A stretch of 64,000 nt of DNA, from contig NZ_JAHXDN010000003.1 of assembly GCF_019375555.1 (NCBI RefSeq), positions 62,001-126,000 of the forward strand. The letters are read 5' to 3'. Source of the stretch: Roseobacter insulae. Its GTDB lineage: Bacteria; Pseudomonadota; Alphaproteobacteria; Rhodobacterales; Rhodobacteraceae. A program made the position numbers and the translations under genes. The notes under the pieces were generated by a model that ran no database searches, was not told where the DNA came from, and was given only the letters and a program-made list of their open reading frames with translations. Of this stretch, positions 8,999 to 18,534 are shown one piece after another; position 1 is the first letter of the stretch; every line of letters starts with the position of its first letter.

Positions 8999-10720
8999 TC
9001 AGTCAGACCGTTGGCCGGAAAATTTCGACTGCCAGTCGGCACATTGATCGTCTGTGATTTTTGCAAACAGGACTTCCGGCACCTCGAACGCATGCCCTGG
9101 GGGCAGGGTATTCAGGAAGTCCGCGATGTTGTCCGGCCAAGCGCTGTCGTGCATCTTGAGACTGGACAGGATCGTCTCGCTGGCATCGGGCAGAAACGGC
9201 GCGGACAACACGGCATAGAGATGCGCAAGGTTGAGGCCCATTCTGGTCTGGACGGCAGCCTTTTCAGGGTCCGTTTTGAATGTCGTCCAGGGCGCCACGG
9301 TCTGCAGGTATTCGTTCCCGCTGGCCCAAATGGCCCTAAGTTCCTGCGCGGATTTTCGAACTTCCATGGCCTCCATCAGCGCGGCGTATCGTCGGACACG
9401 GCCCGTCAGGTCGCCGATAAGCGCGATTTCCGCATCGCTGTAAGCGCCCGATTCCGGCACCGCTTCACCGAATTTCGACCGGCAGAATTTGGTGATCCGG
9501 CTGACAAAATTTCCCAGAACGTCGGCCAGATCCTTATTGACCGAGCTCTGAAAGTTTTCCCAGGTGAATTCAGCATCACTGCTTTCGGGGGCATGGCTCA
9601 GCAACCACCATCGCCAATAGTCAGCCGGCAGAAGGTCGAGCGCCTGATCCATGAAAATGCCACGGCCTTGCGACGTGGAAAACTGGCCGCCATCATAGTT
9701 CAGGTAGTTAAACGACTTCAGATGGTCGACCATCTTCCAGGGTTCACCCGACCCGATAAGAGTCGCCGGGAAACTGAGGGTGTGAAACGGCACGTTGTCC
9801 TTGCCCATGAACTGGGTATAGCGCACGTCTTCCGCGCCCTTGTCGGTGCGCCACCACCGCTCCCAGTCGGCGGCTTGCAGCCCGTTGGCCTCAGCCCACT
9901 CGCCCGCGCAGGCAATGTATTCGATGGGCGCATCGAACCAGACATAAAAAACCTTGCCTTCCATGCCGGGCCAGTCTTCGGTGCCCTTGCGCACAGGAAT
10001 ACCCCAATCGAGATCGCGGGTAATGCCGCGGTCGCGCAACCCGTCGCCGTCGTGCAGCCATTTCTTCGCGATCGACGTGGTCAGAACCGGCCATTCCACT
10101 TTTGAATCGATCCAGGCGTCCAGATCGTCCTTGAGCTTGGACTGTCGCAGGTAAAGATGCTTGGTTTCCCGGACTTCCAGGTCGGTTGATCCGGAAATCG
10201 CCGACCGGGCGTCGATCAGGTCTGTCGGGTCAAGCTGTTTTGTGCAGTTTTCACACTGGTCTCCGCGGGCTTTGTCATATCCGCAGTTCGGACAGGTGCC
10301 TTCGATGTAGCGGTCGGGCAAAAAGCGGCCGTCCGCATGGGAATAGACCTGTTTCTCGCTGACCTCCCGGATCAGGCCGGCCTCCGCCAACCGCCCCGCG
10401 AAATGTTGGGTCAACGCGTGGTTCTGCGGGCTGGAGGAGCGCCCGAAATGGTCGAAGGACAGCCGAAAACCCTTTGCGATGTCGGACTGGATGGCATGCA
10501 TTTCGGCGCAGTATTCCGCCACGGGTTTGCCCGCCTTGGCGGCGGCCAGCTCGGCCGGGGTGCCATGTTCGTCGGTGGCGCACAGAAACAGGACCTCATG
10601 CCCGCGCGCGCGCATGTAGCGCGCGAAAAGATCTGCGGGCAACTGGCTGCCGATCAGATTGCCAAGGTGCTTGATCCCGTTGATGTAGGGAATGGCGGAG
10701 GTGATGAGGTGGCGTGCCAT
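8999..10720 (-). CDS. metG: Methionine--tRNA ligase
   Basis: MetRS charges tRNA-Met. The class I signature is present as KHLGN (residues 17-21, HIGH-like). The zinc-binding knuckle carries CPNC and CENC. The KMSKS loop is the variant FSTSQG, typical of this MetRS subgroup. With 573 residues it lacks the C-terminal tRNA-binding EMAP domain found in some MetRS, as is usual in alphaproteobacteria. I chose ATG 10720 ([12 protein letters not shown]); an in-frame start 11 codons upstream (10753) adds unconserved residues. It is convergent with the chemoreceptor gene. Confidence 0.97.
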   Translation of the reverse strand: MARHLITSAIPYINGIKHLGNLIGSQLPADLFARYMRARGHEVLFLCATDEHGTPAELAAAKAGKPVAEYCAEMHAIQSDIAKGFRLSFDHFGRSSSPQNHALTQHFAGRLAEAGLIREVSEKQVYSHADGRFLPDRYIEGTCPNCGYDKARGDQCENCTKQLDPTDLIDARSAISGSTDLEVRETKHLYLRQSKLKDDLDAWIDSKVEWPVLTTSIAKKWLHDGDGLRDRGITRDLDWGIPVRKGTEDWPGMEGKVFYVWFDAPIEYIACAGEWAEANGLQAADWERWWRTDKGAEDVRYTQFMGKDNVPFHTLSFPATLIGSGEPWKMVDHLKSFNYLNYDGGQFSTSQGRGIFMDQALDLLPADYWRWWLLSHAPESSDAEFTWENFQSSVNKDLADVLGNFVSRITKFCRSKFGEAVPESGAYSDAEIALIGDLTGRVRRYAALMEAMEVRKSAQELRAIWASGNEYLQTVAPWTTFKTDPEKAAVQTRMGLNLAHLYAVLSAPFLPDASETILSSLKMHDSAWPDNIADFLNTLPPGHAFEVPEVLFAKITDDQCADWQSKFSGQRSD

Positions 10721-10809
10721 GGCAAGGCCTTTTGTTTTACGCGGATTTGTCACCCTCTACCTGAGCTTTGCGCCGAGGACCAGATTTGTTGAAGCCGCCT
10801 GCGACGGAG

Positions 10810-12039
10810 TCAGCCCTTCGGCTCCGACCGGCTGCGCCGGGTGAGCCGCCCGATGATAAAGGAGGTTCTTGGCGCATAGGTGAACCGGGTGCGATCTGCG
10901 GGCGCGGGACGCGCGCGCATCCGGGTCAATCCGAATACCACCAGCACCACGTGGCCCGCGGCGATCAGAATAAAGAGCGCCTTTGGTCCGAAGATGTCGA
11001 TCAGGAGCGAGGCGATATAGGGCGCGGCGATGGCCCCCAGGGCGTAGTAGAACATCAGCGCCGCCGAGAGCTCGACACGTTCCGCGTCGCTGGCGAAGTC
11101 GTGGGCATGCGATGCCGCGACCGAATAGATCGGGAAGGTGGTCAGCCCAAAGAGGCCGGCGGTCAGCATCACGCCCGCGGTGCCCAAGCCGGAGGCAAAG
11201 ATGGTGATCGCGGAACTGATCACCGCGGCGATTGACAGCCAGATCAACACCCGGCGGCGGTCAAATCGGTCCGCGAGCCATCCGACCGGGTATTGAGCGA
11301 TGGCGCCGCCCAACACGAAAGAGGCCATGAAATAGGCAATCTGGTCGATGCTGAGGCCGACTTCCTGCCCGTAGACCGGACCAACCATCCGGAAGGACGC
11401 CGATGAAAGGGCGGCCGCGAGCACGCCGGCGGCGGCAAGGGGCGAGCGCTCGTAGGCCAGACGGGGCCGCAGGCGCGGGGAGGCGGGGGTTTCCGGCTGG
11501 CGCACGGTGGTCAGGGTCAAGGGCAGCAGGGCTGCACAGCATACGATGGCCAGCAGGTTGTAAGAGACATAGCTGGCAGGGTCCAGGACCCCGATGATCA
11601 GCTGCGCGGCCATGGATCCCGTCATGTCCACAACGCGGTAGACACCCATCGTGCGCCCCCGCGTCTGGTTCGTGACCTTGGCCTGCAGCCAGGCTTCGAT
11701 GACCGTGTAACAGCCCGCCACGCACATGCCCGAGGCGACGCGCATCAAGGCCCAGGCGTAGGGATCAATGATCAGCATGTGGCTCATCAGGCCAATCGCG
11801 CCAGCGGCCGTGAACGCGGCGAAAGCCCGCGAATGCCCAACACTTCCCATCAGGCGCGGAGCCCACCAGCACCCGATGAAGAAGCCCGTGAAATGGGCTG
11901 ACCCCAACAGGCCGATCTCCTGCCGGGAAAATCCCAGTGCCAAGCCCGACAAGGCGTCCAGCGGCCCGACGCCTCCGGAGGATAATTGCAGGAGCAGCAC
12001 AGACAGAAAGAGGGCGGCAAAGGAGATCAGAAGGCGCAT
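10810..12039 (-). CDS. Major facilitator superfamily transporter
   Basis: This 409-residue inner-membrane protein has about 12 hydrophobic segments and an MFS-type loop (GWLADRFDRRRVLIWLS) between the sixth and eighth segments. The N-terminal half has SRQEIGLLGSAHFTGFFIGCWW, resembling the YcaD-type group of putative sugar or drug transporters. No neighbour gives a substrate: metG is downstream and a YceI gene lies 64 bp upstream on the same strand. The substrate is unknown. Confidence 0.88.
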   Translation of the reverse strand: MRLLISFAALFLSVLLLQLSSGGVGPLDALSGLALGFSRQEIGLLGSAHFTGFFIGCWWAPRLMGSVGHSRAFAAFTAAGAIGLMSHMLIIDPYAWALMRVASGMCVAGCYTVIEAWLQAKVTNQTRGRTMGVYRVVDMTGSMAAQLIIGVLDPASYVSYNLLAIVCCAALLPLTLTTVRQPETPASPRLRPRLAYERSPLAAAGVLAAALSSASFRMVGPVYGQEVGLSIDQIAYFMASFVLGGAIAQYPVGWLADRFDRRRVLIWLSIAAVISSAITIFASGLGTAGVMLTAGLFGLTTFPIYSVAASHAHDFASDAERVELSAALMFYYALGAIAAPYIASLLIDIFGPKALFILIAAGHVVLVVFGLTRMRARPAPADRTRFTYAPRTSFIIGRLTRRSRSEPKG

Positions 12040-12103
12040 ATTGCCTCACCCTGACCGGAATGCCCCTGCGGCCCTATCGGTTATTCGACAAAGGGGGTCG
12101 TTT

Positions 12104-12700
12104 TCAGCCCTGCGCCCGAATTTCTGCGTTGATGTCGAGAGCAACCGTGTCATCGACCAGGTTTGGATATCCGGTTGCGCCGAAATCCCGCCGGCTCAGG
12201 GTACCGTTCAGCCGGATATTCAGAACAGAAAGGTCATCCGGCGCGGACCCGGGTGGTCGCGTCAGCGTCGCGGCAAGTTGCAGCGGCCGCGTCGCCCCGC
12301 GCAATGTCAGCTGACCCTCGATTTTCGCACCCTCCGAGATGCGCCCGGATCTGCCAAGAATGATCCGGGTCGAGGTGTATCGCACGAGGGGGTGATTGGC
12401 CGCGTCCAGCACCGATGCGCCGAGCAGAGCCTGCGTGACAAACAGCATGCCGGTCTTGGCGCGGCGGATGTCCGCCGTGACGTCCGCGCTGGAGGCTGCG
12501 AGATTGCGCGGGTCGACGCGTATGTCGGCGGTGCTGACGGGAACGGTGCCGGTTTGCGCCGCGCCGTTTACCTTGAAGAGGAAGGCCACCCGGGACCGCT
12601 CTTTCACCAGGTCGTAGCGCTGCGGCGCTGCAAGCCCCGTCGTGGCCCATGTCGCCAGTCCCGAAGCGATCAGCAGGCGGCGTGATAGTTGCAAAGACAT
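12104..12700 (-). CDS. YceI family periplasmic protein
   Basis: This 198-residue protein has a signal peptide (RRLLIASGLATWATTGLAAP; two Arg, but not a full Tat motif) and the YceI beta-barrel pattern. Matching stretches are QRYDLVKERSRVAFLFKV, DIRVDPRNLAASSADV, NHPLVRYTSTRI and EGQLTLRGATRPLQL. YceI proteins bind polyprenoid or other amphiphilic ligands in the periplasm, and some are tied to acid or osmotic stress or quinone carriage. There is no cytochrome b561 gene beside it, which would be the common partner. Confidence 0.9.
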   Translation of the reverse strand: MSLQLSRRLLIASGLATWATTGLAAPQRYDLVKERSRVAFLFKVNGAAQTGTVPVSTADIRVDPRNLAASSADVTADIRRAKTGMLFVTQALLGASVLDAANHPLVRYTSTRIILGRSGRISEGAKIEGQLTLRGATRPLQLAATLTRPPGSAPDDLSVLNIRLNGTLSRRDFGATGYPNLVDDTVALDINAEIRAQG

Positions 12701-12761
12701 GGCGAGAAATCCCCTGTGACCAATTCTCTAGATAAGCCTTTTGTACGGCTTGCCAATGCCG

Positions 12762-13379
12762 TCACGCCGACTTGATCTGAAGCGCCTGCGTGGTCTTGGA
12801 GCGATGAACCTCCCACCCCTGTTGCGGTGCGGTCCGGGCGCGCAATCTCTCCAGCCGCCAGGTCTCCGGCCCTTTCGTGTGTGCGGGGGAAAGATGCCAG
12901 CGTGTTTCCACCCCGGCCGCCCCGCCAGCACCGGGGGTGAGCAGCAGGCCCAGGGGAGCATATTGCCCCTCGGCTGCCCCGGTTTCCGCAGCCAGATGCA
13001 TGCGACGCACCTGTGTCAGCCCCGGTAAACCGGGCAGATCCGCCACCGCCAGAGCCACGGCACCCGACCGTAAAATCTCCTCCATTGTCCAAAGCACATC
13101 GTCAGGGCGACGCGGGTGGATGAATATCAGCCGCGCAGGGTCGATCCATGCCGTGACCCCATCGCAATGCAACTGTTCCTGTGTCCAGGATGGCGCGATC
13201 CACATCACCGGGCCCTGGGTCTGTGCGGCCAGCCACAGGGCCAATGTACGCCGGGCGAGACCGCAGGCCTCGTGCACACGCGCCTGCGCCAGATGCAATT
13301 CCGGTGCCGTGGCTAAAAGCGGAAGCGTCGGACCCGCCTTTGCAGAGCGCCGGGACAACAGGGGATGCGAAACAGACAT
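12762..13379 (-). CDS. ImuA-like protein
   Basis: This protein of about 205 residues has the pattern of ImuA: a hydrophobic beta-strand GPVMWIAPSW, then ARLIFIHPRRPDDVLWTMEEILRSGAVALAV split over two strands, then QVRRMHLAAETG. ImuA is a RecA-fold partner of ImuB and DnaE2 in translesion mutagenesis. Here no Walker A motif is visible, and no imuB or dnaE2 lies downstream, because the next genes are yceI and the MFS transporter. I chose ATG 13379 (MSVSHPLLS); a TTG at 13388 is possible. It may be a solitary ImuA relative with another role. Confidence 0.65.
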   Translation of the reverse strand: MSVSHPLLSRRSAKAGPTLPLLATAPELHLAQARVHEACGLARRTLALWLAAQTQGPVMWIAPSWTQEQLHCDGVTAWIDPARLIFIHPRRPDDVLWTMEEILRSGAVALAVADLPGLPGLTQVRRMHLAAETGAAEGQYAPLGLLLTPGAGGAAGVETRWHLSPAHTKGPETWRLERLRARTAPQQGWEVHRSKTTQALQIKSA

Positions 13380-13519
13380 ACAAGGCAATATAGTGTGTTC
13401 TTATTTTGTTCTCAATCCTTCGTTGCCGCGCAAGGCCTGTTTTTTGCTGGTGCCAAAGCTGCTTGCAGTGACCAGAGGAGAGGCTAGAGTTGCGCCACAT
13501 CAAAAAGGACACTGCCGCG

Positions 13520-14563
13520 ATGAAGATGAACCGACTGGGCCGCTCGAACATCGACGTTTCCGAATTCTGCCTGGGGTCGATGACGTGGGGCACCCAGAAC
13601 ACGGCCGAAGAAGGCCACGCCCAGATCGACAGGGCGCTGGACGCGGGCATCAATTTCATCGACACCGCCGAAATGTATCCGGTAAACCCGGTCAGCGCCG
13701 AGACCATCGGGCGCACCGAGCGGATCATCGGCCTTTGGTTCGAACGCGACATGCGTCGCAGCGACGTGGTTCTGGCAACAAAACATTCCGGGGAGGGGCT
13801 CGCCATTGTTCGCGATGGTGCACCGATCACCTCGCAGACAATTCCCGAGGCGATCGAGGGATCCCTGCGGCGTCTCAAGACAGATTACATCGACCTCTAT
13901 CAGTTCCACTGGCCGAACCGGGGCAGCTACATGTTCCGCAAGAACTGGACCTATGATCCCTCCGGGCAGCTTATGCTCGATACCCAAAACCATATGGAGG
14001 ATGCATTGGGTGCGCTGCAGGATCAGGTCAAACGGGGGACGATCCGCGCCTTCGGTCTCAGCAATGAAAGCGCGTGGGGAACCACCAAGTGGCTCGAAGC
14101 CGCGGCACGCACCGGTGGCCCGCGCGTGGCATCGGTACAGAATGAATACTCCTTGCTTTGCCGGCTTTACGACACCGACATGGCCGAGATGAGTGTGCAG
14201 GAAGACGTCCCGCTCCTGGCCTTTTCGCCGCTGGCCGCAGGCTTGTTGACAGGCAAGTACCAGGGGGGTGCCGTGCCTGAGAAGTCGCGCATGTCGCTCA
14301 GCGAGGACCTTGGCGGGCGCAAAACCGCGCGTGCCTTTGATGCTATCGGCGCTTACACCGCGATCGCGGAACGTCATGGGCTGGACCCGACCCAGATGGC
14401 GCTTGCCTGGTGCAAGACCCGGCCCTTCATGGGGTCGATCATTTTTGGGGCGACGACACCGGCGCAGCTTGAGAATAGTCTCGGCGCGATTGAGCTCACG
14501 CTGGATGAGGCGGTTCTGGCAGAGATCGACGCGGCGCACCGACAACATCCTATGCCGTATTGA
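13520..14563 (+). CDS. Aldo/keto reductase (Tas-like)
   Basis: This is an NADPH-dependent aldo/keto reductase of 347 residues, longer than the 280-residue AKRs and like E. coli Tas. The start is MKMNRLGRSNIDVSEFCLG. The catalytic Asp and Tyr are in FIDTAEMYPVNP, the Lys in VVLATKHSG, and the usual His in LYQFHWPNRG. The C-terminal cofactor region is SIIFGATTPAQLENSL. The substrate is unknown. ATG 13520 was chosen over a TTG at 13490. Its 3' end overlaps the convergent regulator gene by 14 bp. Confidence 0.9.
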   Translation: MKMNRLGRSNIDVSEFCLGSMTWGTQNTAEEGHAQIDRALDAGINFIDTAEMYPVNPVSAETIGRTERIIGLWFERDMRRSDVVLATKHSGEGLAIVRDGAPITSQTIPEAIEGSLRRLKTDYIDLYQFHWPNRGSYMFRKNWTYDPSGQLMLDTQNHMEDALGALQDQVKRGTIRAFGLSNESAWGTTKWLEAAARTGGPRVASVQNEYSLLCRLYDTDMAEMSVQEDVPLLAFSPLAAGLLTGKYQGGAVPEKSRMSLSEDLGGRKTARAFDAIGAYTAIAERHGLDPTQMALAWCKTRPFMGSIIFGATTPAQLENSLGAIELTLDEAVLAEIDAAHRQHPMPY

Positions 14564-15512
14564 CCCGGATCTGATCGGCCCGCCGCTTGCGTGCCGAGCT
14601 GCCGAAACGCCGCGTGTAGGCCCGCGCGAAGCTCGATTGCGAGGCAAAGCCGGTGCTTAAGGCCACGTCGTGAAGGGCGGCGCCGGTTTCTGTGACCAAC
14701 CTGTCGGCCTCGCTCAACCGCAGGTCCAGATAGTGAGCTTGCGGGGTGATCCCGAGCCGGGTCTGAAAATGCATCTGCAGGGCCCGCTGGCTGATGCCCA
14801 GGGTGCGGGCAAGATCGCGAATGCTGACCGGGTCTTCGAGGTGCGCCTGCATGATCGCATCAACCCGCGCGGTGATCGGCGAATGCTGAACCCGCAGTTT
14901 CCTGCGGCTCTGCGGGCGGGCAGGGACGGTATTCGCATCATAGATGAAACTGCCCGCCACCCGGTCCGACAGGCCGGGGCCAAACAGGTCCGATATCAGG
15001 TGCAGCATCATGTCGATGGCCGGTGCGGCACCGCCACTGGTCAAGCGGTTGCCGCTGTCGACAAAACGGGCGTCCGACGTGATCACGTTCGGAAAAGTCG
15101 TGGCAAAAGCGCCGAGATCTTCCCAATGCGTCGTCGCGCGATACCCGTCAAGCAGACCTGCGCGCGCCATGATCCAGGGGCCACCATCGATACCTGCCAC
15201 GAAACGTGCCGTGGCCGCCAGGCGGCGCAGGCTGGCGCGCAGGGCCGGTGTCGCCTGAACCTCCAGCGAAAACCCGGCGACGATGATCAGCAGATCACAT
15301 GCGGCGGTCAGGTGCAGCGGAGATGCGGGCACTGACAACCCGCTGGTCAGGGTGACGTCGGCGGCGCCGGGCGTGGCGAAACGCCAGTCGAACACGCTGC
15401 GTCCGGCGTGCCGGTTGGCCGCGCGCATCGGGTCAACGGCGGCGGCAAACGACAGGGTATTGGTATCCTCCAGAACCAACAGGGTCGTTCGCAGGATATT
15501 TTCGGTTTGCAT
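14550..15512 (-). CDS. GlxA-type AraC family regulator, probable carnitine-operon activator
   Basis: This 320-residue protein has an N-terminal DJ-1/PfpI-like (class I glutamine amidotransferase fold) domain at about 1-190 and a C-terminal AraC DNA-binding domain. The latter includes DLARTLGISQRALQMHFQ and LHDVALSTGFASQSSFARAY. It is divergent from the carnitine degradation operon across 78 bp. That is the position of CdhR, the GATase-type AraC regulator that activates carnitine catabolism in Pseudomonas. I infer the same job here. ATG 15512 (MQTENILRTTLLVLED) is preferred to a TTG at 15536. Confidence 0.82.
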   Translation of the reverse strand: MQTENILRTTLLVLEDTNTLSFAAAVDPMRAANRHAGRSVFDWRFATPGAADVTLTSGLSVPASPLHLTAACDLLIIVAGFSLEVQATPALRASLRRLAATARFVAGIDGGPWIMARAGLLDGYRATTHWEDLGAFATTFPNVITSDARFVDSGNRLTSGGAAPAIDMMLHLISDLFGPGLSDRVAGSFIYDANTVPARPQSRRKLRVQHSPITARVDAIMQAHLEDPVSIRDLARTLGISQRALQMHFQTRLGITPQAHYLDLRLSEADRLVTETGAALHDVALSTGFASQSSFARAYTRRFGSSARKRRADQIRVNTA

Positions 15513-15590
15513 CAAGTGTTCTTCGTATTTTGACAAGTGCTATGCGAATTTCTGCGTCATCCTCCGCCCGAACACAAGGGAGAGCACGCC
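15513..15590. promoter_or_regulatory. Divergent control region of the carnitine operon
   Basis: This 78-bp gap separates the regulator and cdhC-type gene starts and must hold both promoters. Its regulator-proximal half is AT-rich, with TTCGTATTTTGACAAG followed by TATGCGAA, an imperfect inverted pair that could be an activator site. AAGGGAG before 15591 is the ribosome binding site of the first operon gene. Exact promoter elements cannot be assigned by eye. Confidence 0.4.
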
Positions 15591-16505
15591 ATGCCGCTGA
15601 CAATGAACACCGAGGTTTTCATCACCTGCGCCGTCACCGGCTCGGGGGCCACGCAGGACCGCAGCCCGCATGTACCGCGCTCGCCGCAACAGATTGCCGA
15701 AAGCGCCATTGCCGCTGCAAAGGCCGGTGCCGCAATCGTGCATTGTCATGTCCGCGATCCGGAGACGGGGGCTCCGAGTCGCAAACTCGACTACTATCGC
15801 GAGGTCACAGACCGCATTCGGGATGCCGATGTCGATGTCGTGCTGAACCTGACTGCGGGCATGGGCGGCGATATGATCTTCGGCGATGTCGAGGAGCCTC
15901 TGCCGCTGAACCCGCAGGGCACGGATATGATCGGTGCCAGCGCCCGCGTGGCGCATGTGGCCGAATGCCTGCCGGAGATCTGCACCCTCGATTGTGGCAC
16001 GATGAACTTCGCGGAAGCCGATTATGTCATGACCAATACGCCGGGCATGCTGACGGCGATGGGGCGCATGATGACCGATCTGGGCGTGAAGCCGGAAATC
16101 GAAGCCTTTGATACGGGCCACTTGTGGTATGCCAAGCAGCTGGTGGCGGATGGTGTCTTGCAAGCGCCGGCGCTGGTACAGCTGTGCATGGGAGTGCCCT
16201 GGGGCGCGCCCAACGACCTCAACACCTTTATGGCGATGGTGAACAACGTGCCGCAGGACTGGACGTTTTCGGCTTTCTCTCTCGGGCGCACTCAAATGGC
16301 GTATGTCGCCGCCGCCGTCCTGGCCGGAGGGCACGTGCGTGTCGGGCTGGAGGACAATCTGTGGCTGGACAAGGGTGTTCTGGCCGAGAACTGGCACCTG
16401 GTGGAGCGCGCCGCAACCATTGTCGAAAACATGGGCGCAAAGGTCATCGGCCCGGCGCAGGTGCGCGAGAAACTTGGGCTGGTCAAACGGGCACCCAAGC
16501 GATGA
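15591..16505 (+). CDS. cdhC: 3-dehydrocarnitine cleavage enzyme (BKACE / KCE family)
   Basis: This 304-residue protein belongs to the beta-keto acid cleavage enzyme family (DUF849), Zn-dependent enzymes that react a beta-keto acid with acetyl-CoA. The metal-binding HCHVRDP is at residues 51-57, and GLEDNLWL near the C-terminus matches the family. Beside a carnitine dehydrogenase, the expected reaction is 3-dehydrocarnitine plus acetyl-CoA to betainyl-CoA plus acetoacetate. It is the first gene of a four-gene operon in which each junction overlaps by four bases (ATGA or GTGA). ATG 15591 has a good AAGGGAG ribosome site. The family is certain; the substrate is inferred from context. Confidence 0.9.
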   Translation: MPLTMNTEVFITCAVTGSGATQDRSPHVPRSPQQIAESAIAAAKAGAAIVHCHVRDPETGAPSRKLDYYREVTDRIRDADVDVVLNLTAGMGGDMIFGDVEEPLPLNPQGTDMIGASARVAHVAECLPEICTLDCGTMNFAEADYVMTNTPGMLTAMGRMMTDLGVKPEIEAFDTGHLWYAKQLVADGVLQAPALVQLCMGVPWGAPNDLNTFMAMVNNVPQDWTFSAFSLGRTQMAYVAAAVLAGGHVRVGLEDNLWLDKGVLAENWHLVERAATIVENMGAKVIGPAQVREKLGLVKRAPKR

Positions 16506-17062
16506 CAGGGCAGGCGGCTTGCCCGGCCCCGGTGTCAGGATCAGTTGCATCCGGGTCCGCGACGCTCAGGGCCGCCGCGTGGCCGGTGATGATCAGCCTT
16601 GCCGTGGCGGGCTGCGTGCCTTTCGGGCCATCGGGTCCGGACAGCTACAGGGATACCGACGCGCCGATTGGCGCGACGACGCGCTTCGACGCTGCCGATT
16701 TTGCCGGCGACTGGGTTCTGGTCGCTAGTTTTGACCCGATACGGCAGGGCGTCGTAGCCTTCCGCCATGATGCTGACAGGCAAACCCTGACATTGACGAG
16801 CGACGTGATCGCCGAGCGCGCCGGTGTTTACGACATCTCGCGCGCGGGGGTGCTGCGCGATCCTGCCGACCCGGAAGGCACGTTGGTGGTCATGTGGGTG
16901 GACGAGGCGTTTCGCACAGCCGCGCTTGGCACGGTGGCCGGTGATTTCGGCGTGGTGCTCAACCGCGGCAACGACACCCCCGGCGACCGCGCGGCGGCGG
17001 CCCGCGAGGTTCTCGCATTTTACGGCTGGGATATCAGCCGGTTGAAGAGGACGTTCCCATGA
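16502..17062 (+). CDS. Lipocalin-like lipoprotein within the carnitine operon
   Basis: This 186-residue protein has a hydrophobic N-terminal stretch ending in the lipobox LAVAGC (Cys at about 38), so it should be a lipid-anchored periplasmic or outer-membrane protein. After it comes a lipocalin-type beta domain beginning FDAADFAGDWVLVASFDP, with repeated strands. The C-terminus reads REVLAFYGWDISRLKRTFP. It is translationally coupled at both ends (4-bp overlaps with the genes before and after), so it belongs to the carnitine pathway unit. Possible roles are periplasmic ligand binding or uptake of carnitine derivatives; none is established. The N-terminal 20 residues before the hydrophobic stretch are unusually long for a lipoprotein signal. 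Confidence 0.75.
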   Translation: MTGQAACPAPVSGSVASGSATLRAAAWPVMISLAVAGCVPFGPSGPDSYRDTDAPIGATTRFDAADFAGDWVLVASFDPIRQGVVAFRHDADRQTLTLTSDVIAERAGVYDISRAGVLRDPADPEGTLVVMWVDEAFRTAALGTVAGDFGVVLNRGNDTPGDRAAAAREVLAFYGWDISRLKRTFP

Positions 17063-18534
17063 CGCAAACGGCGGCAATCATTGGCGGCGGCGTGATCGGC
17101 GGCGGTTGGGCGGCGCGCTTTTTGTTGAATGGCTGGGACGTGCAGGTCTTTGACCCGGACCCTGATGCCGCCCGAAAGGTCGACGAAGTGCTGGCAAACG
17201 CCCGCAGGTCGCTTCCGGGCCTGCTGGATGTCGCCCTGCCGGATGAGGGCAGGCTCTCGTGTCACGGGTCGATTGCCGCGGCGGTCGACGGGGCCAGCTG
17301 GATACAGGAAAGCGTGCCCGAACGGCTGGACATCAAACATGCAACCTTCGCTGAGATCCAGAAGACCTGTCTGCCGCAGGCGGTTATAGGTTCGTCCACG
17401 TCGGGGTTCAAACCGTCGCAGCTGCAACAAGGCGCTGCGGCCCCGGGGCAGATCATGGTCTGCCATCCGTTCAATCCGGTCTACCTGCTGCCACTGGTGG
17501 AGGTTGTCACAACCGCTGAAACCGATGCCGCCGTGGTCAAGAGCGTCAAGAGACTACTGACAGGCATCGGGATGTATCCGTTGCATCTGAAGAAAGAGAT
17601 CGACGCCCATGTCGCCGACCGCTTTCTCGAGGCCGTGTGGCGCGAAGCGCTCTGGCTGGTCAAGGATGGTATCGCCACGACCGAAGAAATCGATGACGCC
17701 ATCCGCTACGGGTTCGGTATCAGATGGGCGCAAATGGGTCTGTTCGAGACCTACCGCGTTGCGGGCGGCGAAGCCGGGATGAAGCATTTCATGGCGCAGT
17801 TCGGCCCGGCGCTGAAATGGCCCTGGACCAAGCTGATGGACGTGCCCGAGTTCACCGACGATCTGGTCGACCTGATTGCCGGGCAGTCTGATGCGCAGTC
17901 GGGGCATCATTCGATCCGCGCGCTTGAACGCATTCGGGACAACAATCTGGTCGCCATGATGCGCGCCCTGAAGGCGCAGAACTGGGGCGCGGGTGCGCTC
18001 TTGCAGGCACAGGAGACGGATATTCGCGCCCGGTCGGTTCTGGGTCAGAGGGCGGATGACATTGCCGACCCCTCCCAGCCGGTTCTGACGATTCACCGCG
18101 CCGTTCCGCTCGACTGGACCGACTACAACGGGCACATGAACGAAGCGAAATACCTGCAGGCATTCGGCGACGCGACGGATCGCTTCATGGAACTGATTGG
18201 GTGCGATGCAGCCTATATCGCGTCGGGCGGCAGCTATTTTACCGCGGAAACCCATATCCGGCACGTCGATGAAGTCCACGCCGGTGCGATCATCGACGTG
18301 CGTACCCGGGTGTTGGGAGGCGGTGGCAAGAAGATGCACCTCTGGCACGAGATGTACGAAGGCGACCGGCTTCTGGCGACGGGGGAACACTTTCTGCTGC
18401 ACGTCAGTCTCGAAACACGCCGCCCGTCCGATGCAGGCCCGCAGGTCGATGCGGCGCTGCGCCGTTTTGCAAAAGCGCAGGCGGATCATCCCAAACCCGA
18501 AGGGGCAGGCCGGTACGTCGGGGCGCCGCGGTGA
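17059..18534 (+). CDS. cdhA: L-carnitine dehydrogenase fused to betainyl-CoA thioesterase
   Basis: This 491-residue protein combines two activities of carnitine breakdown. Residues 1 to about 320 form a 3-hydroxyacyl-CoA-dehydrogenase-like NAD enzyme: Rossmann motif GGGVIGGGW at 9-17, the catalytic motif HPFNP at about 136, and CdhA-specific IRYGFGIRWAQMG. Residues from about 345 form a hot-dog thioesterase with DWTDYNGHMNEAKYLQAFGD. Fused CdhA-CdhB proteins are known in Rhizobiales and roseobacters. Together with cdhC this converts carnitine to dehydrocarnitine, then betainyl-CoA, then glycine betaine. It overlaps both neighbours by four bases. Confidence 0.93.
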   Translation: MTQTAAIIGGGVIGGGWAARFLLNGWDVQVFDPDPDAARKVDEVLANARRSLPGLLDVALPDEGRLSCHGSIAAAVDGASWIQESVPERLDIKHATFAEIQKTCLPQAVIGSSTSGFKPSQLQQGAAAPGQIMVCHPFNPVYLLPLVEVVTTAETDAAVVKSVKRLLTGIGMYPLHLKKEIDAHVADRFLEAVWREALWLVKDGIATTEEIDDAIRYGFGIRWAQMGLFETYRVAGGEAGMKHFMAQFGPALKWPWTKLMDVPEFTDDLVDLIAGQSDAQSGHHSIRALERIRDNNLVAMMRALKAQNWGAGALLQAQETDIRARSVLGQRADDIADPSQPVLTIHRAVPLDWTDYNGHMNEAKYLQAFGDATDRFMELIGCDAAYIASGGSYFTAETHIRHVDEVHAGAIIDVRTRVLGGGGKKMHLWHEMYEGDRLLATGEHFLLHVSLETRRPSDAGPQVDAALRRFAKAQADHPKPEGAGRYVGAPR

